A program made the translations under genes and the position numbers. The notes beneath the pieces are model-generated. The model was not told the DNA's origin. It was given only the letters and a program-made list of their open reading frames with translations, and made no database searches. Source: Mytilus trossulus (Eukaryota > Mollusca > Bivalvia > Mytilida > Mytilidae). Taken from it: a stretch of DNA of 64,000 nucleotides. The stretch covers positions 620,001 through 684,000 of the forward strand of contig NC_086373.1 of assembly GCF_036588685.1 (NCBI RefSeq), given 5' to 3'. This document shows positions 12,101-21,164 of the stretch, piece after piece. Numbering within the stretch: position 1 is the first letter of the stretch; each line of letters starts with the position of its first letter.

Positions 12101-12740
12101 AATTGAACTGAGAAACACACCATTTAGTATGGCGATTATTGATAGCAACAACGTGGCCATTTCCTTCCCAGAAAAGCAAGAAATTGCAATTCTAAATTTA
12201 AGTACCATTAGCAAACATGGACCGACAAAGTTTAAAAAGGTTAATGGTAAATGCTATACTCTTACAAAATATGATGACAACACATTATTTGTGTACATAC
12301 AGGGTACTGGAATATATTCTTATAACATGTCAAAGGACGAATTTATATCACTTGATATAAAAATTCCATCGTTTGTCCCACATTCCGACGAAATTTGTGC
12401 TCGAAACAACCGTCTTTTTCATACTAGCCGGTCTAGTGGCTCCGTATTCTGTTATGAAATCAATGGTAGTATTTTGATGTGGAAATTTGAAAGCGATTTA
12501 AAAAGACCTACGGCGTTGACGTGCGATACATTTGGTAATGTTTATGTTACCGATTATACGTCTCACCAACTTTACTTCATTTCAGCTGATGGTCAGTCCC
12601 ACAAATCGCTTTTGAGTAAGAAAGACAAGCTATGGCTACCAACTTTTGTATATTTTTGTGAGAAAAGAAATTGTATATTGATTGTTAATAGGGATAACGG
12701 GCATGCTGCAAGTTACATAATTAAGTATGCAAAAATATAA
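6167..12740 (+). CDS. DZIP3-like HEPN domain / NHL-like beta-propeller protein (5 exons, 664 aa)
   Basis: Exons 6167-6868, 7781-7877, 10060-10137, 10577-10882 and 11929-12740 join in phase with GT/AG borders. Residues 1 to about 200 form a DZIP3-type HEPN domain: a Cys/His cluster (KKCCECHK, about 57-64), KEHKH at 91-95, and the HEPN signature R-x4-H as RNEIFH (156-161), followed by FKHKWTKIE. Residues about 200-292 are helical and probably coiled coil. Residues about 293-394 are a compact module (TPSEWDEDTM, NKGGNIIIKETT, FFRKIFEQCNI) seen in mussel HEPN proteins. Residues 396-664 carry NHL/TRIM-like propeller repeats (RPTALTCDTFGNVYVTDY). No RING, B-box, signal peptide or membrane segment is visible. 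HEPN domains of this family occur in multi-domain, probably immune-related proteins of bivalves; a role in RNA binding or cleavage, or as a protein-interaction scaffold, is inference. An AATAAA lies at 12817-12822. Introns 2 and 4 are full of mobile DNA. Confidence 0.85.
7880..8340 (-). repeat. Dispersed mussel repeat D, reverse copy in intron 2 of the HEPN gene
   Basis: Begins with AAATAAAGGCAACAGTAGTATACCG and ends near TGGTGGGTTGAGCC...GGCGTGCCAAAC. The start block occurs twice (7880 and 8074), so the copy has an internal duplication of its start. The same family lies forward at 33235-33700, 53270-53515 and 61935-62170. It begins immediately at the donor site of exon 2 (7878). Confidence 0.65.
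8460..8605 (-). repeat. Dispersed repeat E, partial reverse copy
   Basis: Contains GAAGAGCACCGAGGACCAAAAG and the segment matching, in reverse complement, 9545-9690 (GCATAGATTACCTTAGCCG...ATGCTCTTCAACTTTG). Strongly diverged. It lies in intron 2 of the HEPN gene. Confidence 0.55.
8732..8907. repeat. Foldback (hairpin) element in intron 2 of the HEPN gene
   Basis: Two nested hairpins. 8732-8762 is a short palindrome (ATTCTTAAATGA / TCATTTAAGAAT). 8761-8907 is a near-complete inverted repeat whose arms carry TTGAATGCTTCTTTTTGTAA and its complement, AAAAGCGTTGACCG and CGGTCAACGCTTTT, and a centre TATGAAGCGC-GGAA-GCGCTTCATA. It behaves like a MITE or foldback transposon; no coding capacity. Confidence 0.8.
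9223..9412 (+). repeat. Dispersed repeat B (GATATAGGAAGATGTGG family)
   Basis: Matches 18312-18500 and 37737-37910 closely over the blocks GAGACAACTCTCCATC, GTACGGCCTTCAACACGG, CTTGGCTCACACCGAACAAC and ACCATTCAAACGGGAAAACC. A diverged reverse copy is at 21690-21960. Probably a short non-autonomous element; class not determined. Confidence 0.75.
9530..9760 (+). repeat. Dispersed repeat E (GACGAAACGCGCGTCTGG family)
   Basis: Carries GAAAAACTAAGGATTTTC, GCATAGATTACCTTAGCCG, GAGCGTCACTGATGAGTC and AGGCGAAACGCGCGTCTGG, followed by the AATCCTGGTACC tail. A shorter copy is at 10460-10545. Reverse fragments occur at 8460-8605, 36065-36215 and 36365-36540. Known to me as a very common bivalve repeat. 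Confidence 0.65.
11025..11249 (-). mobile_element. Penelope-like retrotransposon tail (copy d) in intron 4 of the HEPN gene
   Basis: Minus-strand tail copy starting at the common 3' boundary and truncated just past the GGCACCCGTCGT segment. It retains an 86-codon open frame (11282-11022) with the HEEQDLLTLPEHL peptide. It lies between exons 4 and 5 of the HEPN gene, antisense to it. Confidence 0.7.
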
Positions 12741-12816
12741 AAAAGAATTGTACATCATATTTTGCTATTCTTCAACTCAAACAATTTATTTGTTATTTGT
12801 TTCTGTTTTGTTTTAT

Positions 12817-12822
12817 AATAAA
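12817..12822 (+). terminator. Candidate polyadenylation signal of the HEPN gene
   Basis: AATAAA 77 bp after the stop codon at 12740. Position and orientation fit a poly(A) signal; no transcript evidence is available. Confidence 0.5.
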
Positions 12823-13144
12823 TGATTAGCTTTGATTATAGAATCTACTTGTAAATAATCCCTCACGATTCGATAAACACTTTATGAATTTAATGCGTTT
12901 TTCGCAATTTAACAAATAATAAAATTTTCTTTTAATTTCTATCATTGGAACTGCCCAGTAAAAGGAGAGAAAAGAGATATATATATAACTGTTCGGTCTG
13001 TCACAAAAAGTCATACGCATACATTAATGAATATTGAAATAATATTAAAACTTGGGGGAAGACTTGAAGCATGCACTGAAATATCATGAATTAAAAACGA
13101 GTTTAACCGGTAGATACTGATTAAAAACAAATCGTTTGTCTATA

Positions 13145-13615
13145 AAGAAAAAAAAGAAGAAGTGGTATGATTGCCAATTAGACCAAAATGACACAGAAAC
13201 TACCACCTATAGGTAACCGTATATTTTTCAATAATGAGGAAAGTCAATACGACATTGCCCCCTATTTGTACAAAAAATTAACAATAGAAAATATGTAACA
13301 CATAAACGGTCTCCTGATATGGGACAGGCACATATATACATAATGTGGCGGGGTTAAACTTGTAAGTGTGATCCCAACCCTCCACTAATCATGGACAGTG
13401 GTATAACAGTACAACATAAGAACGAACTTTAAAAATCAGTTGAAAAAATCTTAACTCAGCAGATGGATAAAATACATTTGGACGTGTCTTGTACATCCGA
13501 AGAACAAAAAGACAATGAGTACAGATCTGAGAGTACTCGCAATTAACTGATAGCTACTTCAAAGCCACTAACAGCTAATAAAAAACATTCATGCATCTCA
13601 GACTAAACAGTTTGT
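13145..13615 (-). repeat. Dispersed repeat tail, reverse copy related to 47280-47700
   Basis: Blocks such as CAGATCTGAGAGTACTCGC, CAAAGCCACTAACAGCTAAT, and ATGCATCTCAGACTAAACAG are the reverse complement of segments at 47330-47450. The 47280-47700 copy is joined to an RT C-terminal fragment, so this is probably the 3' tail of that second retroelement family. Confidence 0.55.
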
Positions 13616-13620
13616 CTAGC

Positions 13621-14155
13621 TTAAGGAGGCTCGCGGGTCTAAATCAATTGTTTTATTTAGTATAGGATTACGCTATATTTTTCTATATATGAACTTTATC
13701 TTATACTAAATAGAAAAATGAAATAAAAGAATGGGGTCACCGTTCATTTACGCACACAATCTGCCATCGAAAGAAGCATACATTTTTGTTAATGTCCTTT
13801 TTTCCGTTGAACTAATAGAAAAGACCTTAATTACGGAAATCGCTTAAATCCTACAATTATTTAGTTTATGTACAGTTTATTAAAAAAACAATAAAGATGT
13901 AGGTCACCGATGAGTTAAAAAAAGATTTCAGTTTTAATGCCAAAAATGTCATGTTTGCACCAAAGGGAAATAATTTGGAGCTTGTTCAATGATATCTACA
14001 TTGAAAGTCCCCTTGGGCTAACACAAATTGATTTTTTTAGAAAGATTTCTGTACAATATGATAAATTAGCAACTACTAAAGGTAGAATAAAGATTGAAAT
14101 GAAAGATAAATGTTTAATTTTTTTCTGAAAATTTCATACCCGCGAGTCTCCTTAA
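13621..14155. mobile_element. TTAA-flanked MITE (piggyBac-like target site)
   Basis: Terminal inverted repeats GGAGGCTCGCGGGT (13625-13638) and ACCCGCGAGTCTCC (14138-14151) differ at one position, and each is bordered on the outside by TTAA (13621-13624, 14152-14155). TTAA duplication is the hallmark of piggyBac-type cut-and-paste transposition. The 527-bp interior has only a 63-codon frame (13937-14128) of no recognisable kind, so the element would depend on a transposase supplied elsewhere. Confidence 0.7.
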
Positions 14156-14696
14156 CAGATGAAAAACTTCATTTCTAAATTATGTCTAACTATTTTACCG
14201 ACTGTTTTTGAAGAATGATTTGAATCCTGAACATAAATTGTGTACATATGATTGATTGAGCAAATGATATTAGGTGATTCAAAATAGCAATAACAAAAGT
14301 TCCATACTACAAGCCGGTCAATTCAAAAAATGGAGAAAGTCCTCAAAACAATAATAAATTAAAACGCTAAATTTTATCAACAAACGAAACTAATGGAAAA
14401 CAACTGTCTAAAAAAACTAATTTAAGATATCAGATCGATATTTTTGTTCGCCAGAAATGCGTTAAGTCGATAACACTCATCAGTGATAAAATGAAATAAG
14501 AATAATATACTAAAAGACGTTCGACTGTGTTTATCTTCTTTTTATCCCCTCCACGTACACGTAATGTCATACCGGACAATATTGCTATAAAACATTTTGC
14601 ACGTCATATTCTCAGACACATGAAAAGATTTGTTATGAGGAGTTAAAAGATGTGTCTTAATATGTACCCCGAACTCAGTTATCATACATCACGCTT

Positions 14697-14890
14697 TAGA
14701 GAAGGGACGACAGATACCAGATGGACAGTAAGGGTCATAGATAGAAAATAAACTGACAATTCCATGGCTAAAAATGAAAAAGACAAACAGACAAACAACA
14801 GTACACATGACACAACATAGAAAACTAAAGAATAAGCAACACGAACCCAAACAAAAACTTGGGGTGATATTAGGTGCTCCGGAAGGGTTT
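14697..14890 (-). mobile_element. Penelope-like retrotransposon tail (copy e)
   Basis: Minus-strand tail copy beginning at the common 3' boundary (GAAGGGACGACAGATACC) and truncated after GGTGCTCCGGAAGGGT. It is more diverged than copies b to d. Confidence 0.65.
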
Positions 14891-15117
14891 AAATCCGCAT
14901 TAATGTATAATTAGACCAAATCACAAATCTGTATGTGTAGCAGTTGTGCCATTTGAAAAAATCCACTTTGAAAGAGTCAGCATGCTCAGCATGCATTATA
15001 ATTAATAGGACAAGAGTATCTTTATGAGCGTCATAGTCTAGTTTATTTTGTTATAGCCTTTTGCGTGGCTCGGTAATTATTCATTACGCCATTGTGTTAT
15101 GGTTATTGATTTTTAGC

Positions 15118-16450
15118 TCACCTGGCCCGAAGGGCCAAGTGAGCTTTTCCCATCACTTTGCGTCCGGCGTCCGTCGTCCGTCGTCCGTCGTCTGTCGTCC
15201 GTCGTCCGTCGTCTGTCGTCCGTCGTCCGTCGTCCGTCGTCGTTAACTTTTACAAAAAACTTCTCCTCTGAAACTACTGGGCCAAATTGAACCAAACTTG
15301 GCCACAATCATCATTGGGGTATCTAGTTTAAAAAATGTGTGGCGTGACCCGGTCAACCAACCAAGATGGCCGCCACGGCTAAAAATAGAACATAGGGGTA
15401 AACTGCAGTTTTTGGCTTATAACTCAAAAACCAAAGCATTTAGAGGAAATCTGACATGGGGTAAAAATGTTTATCAGGTCAAGATCTATCTGCCCTGAAA
15501 TTTTCAGATGAATCGGTCAACCCGTTGTTGGGTTGCTGCCCCTGAATTGGTAATTTTGTGGAAATTTTGCAGTTTTTGGTTATTATCTTGAATATTATTA
15601 TAGATAGAGATAAACTGTAAACAGCAATAATGTTTAGTAAAGTAGGATTTACAAATAAGTCAACATGACTGAAATGGTCAGTTGACCCGTTTAGGAGTTA
15701 TTGCCCTTTATAGTCAATTTTTAACCATTTTTCGTAAATCTTAGTTATCTTTTACAAAAATCTTCTTTTCTGAAACTACTGGGCCAAATTGAACCAAACT
15801 TGGCCACAATCATCATTGGGGTATCTAGTTTAAAAAATGTGTGGCGTGACCCGTTCAACCAACCAAGATGGCCGCCACGGCTAAAAATAGAACATAGGGG
15901 TAAACTGCAGTTTTTGGCTTATAACTCAAAAACCAAAGCATTTAGAGGAAATCTGACATGGGGTAAAAATGTTTATCAGGTCAAGATCTATCTGCCCTGA
16001 AATTTTCAGATGAATCGGTCAACCCGTTGTTGGGTTGCTGCCCCTGAATCGGTAATTTTAAGGAAATTTTGCTGTTTTTGGTTATTATCTTAAATTTTAT
16101 TATAGATAGAGATAAACTGTAAACAGCAATTATGTTCAGCAAAGTAAGATTTACAAATAAGTCAAATGACCGAAATTGTCAATTGACCCCCTAAGGAGTT
16201 ATTATCCTTTATAGTCAATTTTTAACAATTTTCATAAAATTTGTAAATTTTTATTAACATTTTCCACTGAAACTACTGGGCCAAGTTCATTATAGATAGA
16301 GATAAATGTAAGCAGCAAGACTAGTAAAGTAAGATTTCCAAACACATCACCATCACCAAAACACAATTTTGTCATGAATCCATCTGCTTCCTTTGTTTAA
16401 TATTCACATAGACCAAGGTGAGCGACACAGGCTCTTTGGAGCCTCTAGTT
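15118..16450 (+). mobile_element. Composite mussel repeat with terminal hairpins and internal 502-bp tandem duplication
   Basis: Begins with a palindromic head (AGCTCACCTGGCCCGAAGGG...) and a CGTCCGTCGTC minisatellite (15165-15243). Two near-identical units follow, offset 502 bp (15247-15748 and 15750 to about 16240), then a third partial unit from about 16245 to 16300. It ends with CCAAGGTGAGC, a hairpin AGGCTC-TTTG-GAGCCT, and CTAG before T. Both full units carry the same 66-codon frame (15298 and 15800, one residue different), which is read here as a by-product of the duplication rather than a gene. The hairpin followed by CTAG resembles a Helitron 3' terminus; a canonical 5' TC end is not clear. 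Confidence 0.7.
15165..15243. repeat. CGTCCGTCGT(C/T) minisatellite
   Basis: Tandem short units of TCGTCCG/TCGTCTG type inside the head of the element at 15118-16450. GC-rich against an AT-rich background. It produces open frames of repetitive RRPSSVV or DDRRRTT type on both strands, which are not genes. Confidence 0.85.
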
Positions 16451-18311
16451 ATTCTTGTGTTTTTTCTTTGCATTTGTGTTTTGTCTATATGCCATTCATT
16501 TTTACTTTGTTGACTGGGTTTTCATTTTATAGCAATTACGACTGACACAACGTTGACTATTGTACTCAATTTTTTGTCATTTTTACCAAGTTAGTCTTTT
16601 TGGTTTTTTTAAACAATGTTTTCAATAATTAAATTTTAAGGAAGTGATATGTTTGGTTAGCTGTAATCCCTTGCCTTTTACACACCTACATGTTCTAAAG
16701 AGGAATGTAAGAGCTGATGTGCTTGATATTTTTGTTTTGTCTTTTTATACGGGACTATCTGTTTTAAATTTTCCTTGAGACGCTGTGATTTTGTTATTTT
16801 ACTTTTCCAAAGATCAAACTGTAGAAAACAATAAACGAAACACAATACTATATACAACAGCATATAACCACTGATTTACAGGCACACACATTATATGGCT
16901 AAGTTAAACATATTCACGGGCGTTTCCTCTTTACCTGGGACATCACAACATATAAGGTAAATATATTAAAATCAGATTGACTAATCAAATCGATAAAAGG
17001 CACATACTATCGTTATCAGAAATCATCGTTTGATAATGTCGATAAATTATCAAACAAGAATACAGTCTGCACATTAGTTATCAAAGCCGCGTACTCTATT
17101 TATAAGGTATGACATAATAGATAAAACTTATATATTGAATCCATCGTTCCTAAGAGAGATAAATATGTTTGTGCATGTGTAGATGTTTAGATAACATTTC
17201 CTTGATCCAAATTCACAAGGTGTTGTATGACAATGGGATAAAAGGTAAGATTATAGTTAGAAAACCAAAACCAAACACAAAAACTATCGTATTATATTCA
17301 TAAAGCAAGATTTCATACACGAAGATAGATTTAATTGGTAAATCGAACACAAAGATTTTTTAACAAACAAATAAAAAAATAACAAACGCAATTACTACAA
17401 AACCATGCCCTGAAATATAACATTAATATAACTGATAGATATACGGAATGGTACTAGACAATGGAGATTAGCGATTTAGAGAAATCATGTGGAAAATCCG
17501 AAATATATTCATACAACCTCAAGTTTAACTTATACCAACGTTTTGTCATGACACACACAAAACAAACATTTACCTAGATGAGGTTACCCTCTACTAGTAT
17601 TAAAAACCAAACGACAAAATGAATAAATAATAGCTACAGGTCCATATAAATAAAATTGATAACTTTCTAGAAGGGCTTATAGTTTTTGTTCCTCAGCTAT
17701 TAGTTAAACTTAGTGACATGCTGAAAAAGGGCATACATGTGGTGTTTAGTTTAAGATCGATTGAGTTGTTCGTAATACGGTCCCCATAAAGTGTTTAGCG
17801 TTACCCTCTTTAATTTATAAATTAACTAGCCCTAGTTTGATCATCAGTAAGTTCCTGGAAAAAGGTATCTAGGTAGAGTTCAGGAATTTCTTCTGTTGTT
17901 TAGATACTAAAAGGTCAAAAAGAAAAGTATGTGGAATCTTGATAACTTAAGAAAGATGTTTCTTTGAAAAAGTGCGGTTTGTAACCAAATATGATAATTT
18001 CTTATAAACCAGTATTTCTTTTGGACCTTAAAACAACATCACAAGAAACGCTTGTACACTGACAGCAGGGGTGAATAAACAGGGTTCCGCAGAACCATTT
18101 AGGACCTTTTTGAAATAAAAATCCTTTATTTAAAATTAATTGAAGAATTAACCAAGGTCTAGTTCCATGTTTAAATAAAAACTAATGGCAAATATGCCTA
18201 TGGTTTAACAAGTACTGGATTTAGTGCTTTCGATAGATAAAGTATTATTATACTAGAGGGTATGGATACTTAAAGTACTCCGTAGTGGATTTAACACTAG
18301 ATGGGTAGTCT
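16451..18311. other. Intergenic AT-rich DNA
   Basis: No gene, RNA or clear repeat recognised. ORFs are short and without protein-like composition. Confidence 0.45.
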
Positions 18312-18615
18312 GATAGATATAGGAAGATGTGGTGTGAGTGCCAATGAGACAACTCTCCATCAAAATAACAATTCAAAAAGTAAACCATTATAGGTTAAAG
18401 TACGGCCTTCAACACGGAGCCTTGGCTCACACCGAACAACAAGCTATAAAGGGCCCCAAAATAACTACTGTAAAACCATTCAAACGGGAAAACCAACGGT
18501 CTAATCTATATAAACAAAACGAGAAACGAGAAACACGTATATATTACATAAACAAACGACAACTACTGTACATCAGATTCCTGACTTAGGACAGGTGCAA
18601 ACATTTGCAGCGGGA
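18312..18615 (+). repeat. Dispersed repeat B, longer copy
   Basis: Same family as 9223-9412 and 37737-38002. It extends further 3' through GAGAAACGAGAAACACG, CATAAACAAACGACAACTAC and ATTCCTGACTTAGGACAGG. The 83-codon open frame starting at 18338 lies wholly within the repeat. Confidence 0.75.
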
Positions 18616-18849
18616 TTAAACGTTTTAATGGATCCAAACATTCTCCCTTTTTCTGAAACAATAGCATAACATCACAACATAGAAAAACACACGATAAAAT
18701 ATCAATTGGCAGACTTAACTCAATCAAATAACGTATGATAACCACATAGATTGTTCCAGACTTTTTGTTATATTTACACAACGATAAAGATATAATAGTA
18801 CAGCAGTTCCCATTGGTTAACACAAACGGTTAACGATACAAATATGAAA

Positions 18850-20730
18850 CGTAAGAGCTAACACTGACAACAAGTAGATCGATACTATTTTCTATACCTA
18901 TGCAAACAATTTTCTATTGTATCAATTGAGAACTAAGCTGTAACTTTACCAAAGTACCGTAAGATATAAAATAAACCGTTACCTTTTTCATGTTTTTTAA
19001 GATTCACGATACTTGCCATTAATTGTCGTAAACACACCTGGTGCAAATTGTACCATTCATGCTATAACTACCATTGAGTTGATACCTCTGTTGGTTGACT
19101 GCAAGTCCTTGAGGGTACCACCAGCCAAGTACCCAGACTTTGTAATCTTGTTACATGAAAACACGGATACTGTTTATAAGACATTAGCTGTTATAGCATA
19201 TAAGAAATAAGTTTGAGTAAAGGATTGTGTTTCCTAATTTGATGATAATGTTATACAAGTGAGAAATTATAAAACCAGGTTTAATCCACATAGAAAATGC
19301 CTGTACCAAGTCAGCATGGTCAGGTAAATAGCTTTATATATAGCAGTTGTCATTTTTTTTTATGTGTTTGTTCTTTTGATTTGGTCATTTGACACGGGAC
19401 TTTAATTTTTGAATTTTCTTTGGAGTGCGGTATTTTTTGGATGGTACTTTTAATTCAAAAGTTCTCATCTTGACCGGCTTATGTTTTTACATTTTTGGGG
19501 TTTTATTAGCTCGTTTAAATGTTTCAAAAGGTATTAGATATTCAAATATTATGACCTCGATGGGAGGGGGTGTGCTCGATCATCCCTGAAAAACATTAAA
19601 TGTCGAAATAAGAATCTGGTGAATAATGTTTTGTGTCTAGGTGACCGATTGAAATATCAAACATAAATGAAATACCTGTATCCAAGCTGTGACATGAACG
19701 GCCACTCATAGATCGTAATTGTATAAGAAACATTTAAATGTGTTTACATTGATACGCTTGATGGAAAATAGTAGAAATTCTTTTCTTTTATTTACTAGTA
19801 TGTATTACGCCAACATTTAAATAGTATCGCATATACACATTGGCACGTAACTTTACTTAGTACACACTTACCTAGCAGTGATGACAGCTTATCACAATGA
19901 TCACAAGAAATAAGATAAGTAGGAACCTTTATTTATTGTGTATTGTGTATAGTTGTACCTCATTTCTACCAATGTATGTTCATACAAAACGTAGATAAGA
20001 ATAAATGGATAAACTCAAAGTTATCATTTTTATTCCTAGTCGAGGTTATTTTTAGCGCACATCATAAACAGTTCTTACAGTGACGTAATAATATCTATTT
20101 ATAAGCGTGCAATTGTACCGTCTTACTGATGTACAGTACTCTAAAAATATATGTGTACATAAGGGTTGCACAAAACTTAATTGTATGATACGTTGTTGGC
20201 GTCAGAAACTTTGTTAATGCAAGCGGCAATAATTTATATTCATATACTTTGTCCCAGGTTATAGTTGTGTTTACTATATTGATCATGTTTATATTCTTTC
20301 CTATTTATTATTCATTCGTTCAGTTAATATTTACTTGTTTTTGTGAATATATCTATATGATCAAGTTAAGAAATTTCAATTGTCAAGGCTATTTATATTG
20401 TAATTTTATAATTCTGTTTAAAGTCAGGGCGAAGGTTGGCGACTGTTAAAACATTAAAACTCGCTGAATTAATATGTTTGCACCTGTTAAATTCAGTAAC
20501 CTGTTGTTCACAGGTTACCGTTATGATTATCTTTTAAAACAAGTCATTGCATCATTCCTTACTAGTCTCACCGATATCATCAAAAACGACAAAAGACAAA
20601 ATGTATATGGCACTAAATGTTTTATAATAACAACTATTTGGTTTGTGGTTTGTTCTTCGCTACTGCCTAGTGTTATTGACGGACAAAAGTCAACTACCCC
20701 ACAAGCAACATATGAGTCAAACATTTTTTT
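18850..20730. other. Intergenic DNA with repeat fragments
   Basis: Contains a diverged fragment with AAACCAGGTTTAATCCAC and TGTACCAAGTCAG blocks (about 19270-19340), shared with 32960-33040 and 55470-55510. An 88-codon frame at 20474-20740 holds a hydrophobic stretch followed by LLPSVIDGQ that could be a signal-peptide exon, but nothing supports it further. Confidence 0.4.
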
Positions 20731-20736
20731 ATATAA

Positions 20737-20935
20737 ATAAGGCGATTAGTTTTCTTGTTTGAATTTTTTAACGTGGTCTTATTAAGGATTTTTTTAGCTG
20801 ACTATGTGGTATGGGCTTTGCTCATTGTTGAAGGTATAGGTGACCTTGACCTGTAGTTGTTAATGTCTGTGTCATTTTGGTCTCTTGTGAACATTTGTCT
20901 CATTGGCAATCATACCACATCTTCTTTTTTATATA
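20737..20935 (+). repeat. Dispersed repeat C (GTTAGTTTTCTCGTTTGAAT family)
   Basis: Starts near AGGCGATTAGTTTTCTTG and ends with ATCATACCACATCTTCTTTTTTATA. Closely related to 34909-35104 and 47724-47915, and more distantly to 56128-56285. All four lie in plus orientation. It sits about 230 bp before the first coding exon of the oxidase gene. Confidence 0.75.
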
Positions 20936-21164
20936 AGCAGAACAGGCATTTAAAAAATCATAATCTTGTTAAATGGATTAAATTCATAGATAGGTTTAAT
21001 CGTGTACATATGTGGTTATTTGTAACAGTCTCCGTATTACAAAATCATATGAACCTATATATTAATAACATAAAAAATATCACAAAAATACATCGACTCA
21101 GTGACGGGCTTGCTGTAATTTTAACTCAACTGCTATACTCTGAATTTGTGTACTGTTCCTTTAG

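Noticed and set aside
15298..16000. Two near-identical 66-codon ORFs (15298-15498 and 15800-16000)
   Set aside because: They lie at the same place in two units of a tandem duplication inside a dispersed repeat; similarity follows from the DNA duplication and there is no protein-family pattern.
18338..18589. 83-codon ORF
   Set aside because: Lies wholly within dispersed repeat B, whose other copies do not keep the frame.
20474..20740. 88-codon ORF with a hydrophobic stretch resembling a signal peptide
   Set aside because: No downstream exon, no homology recognised, and its end runs into dispersed repeat C.
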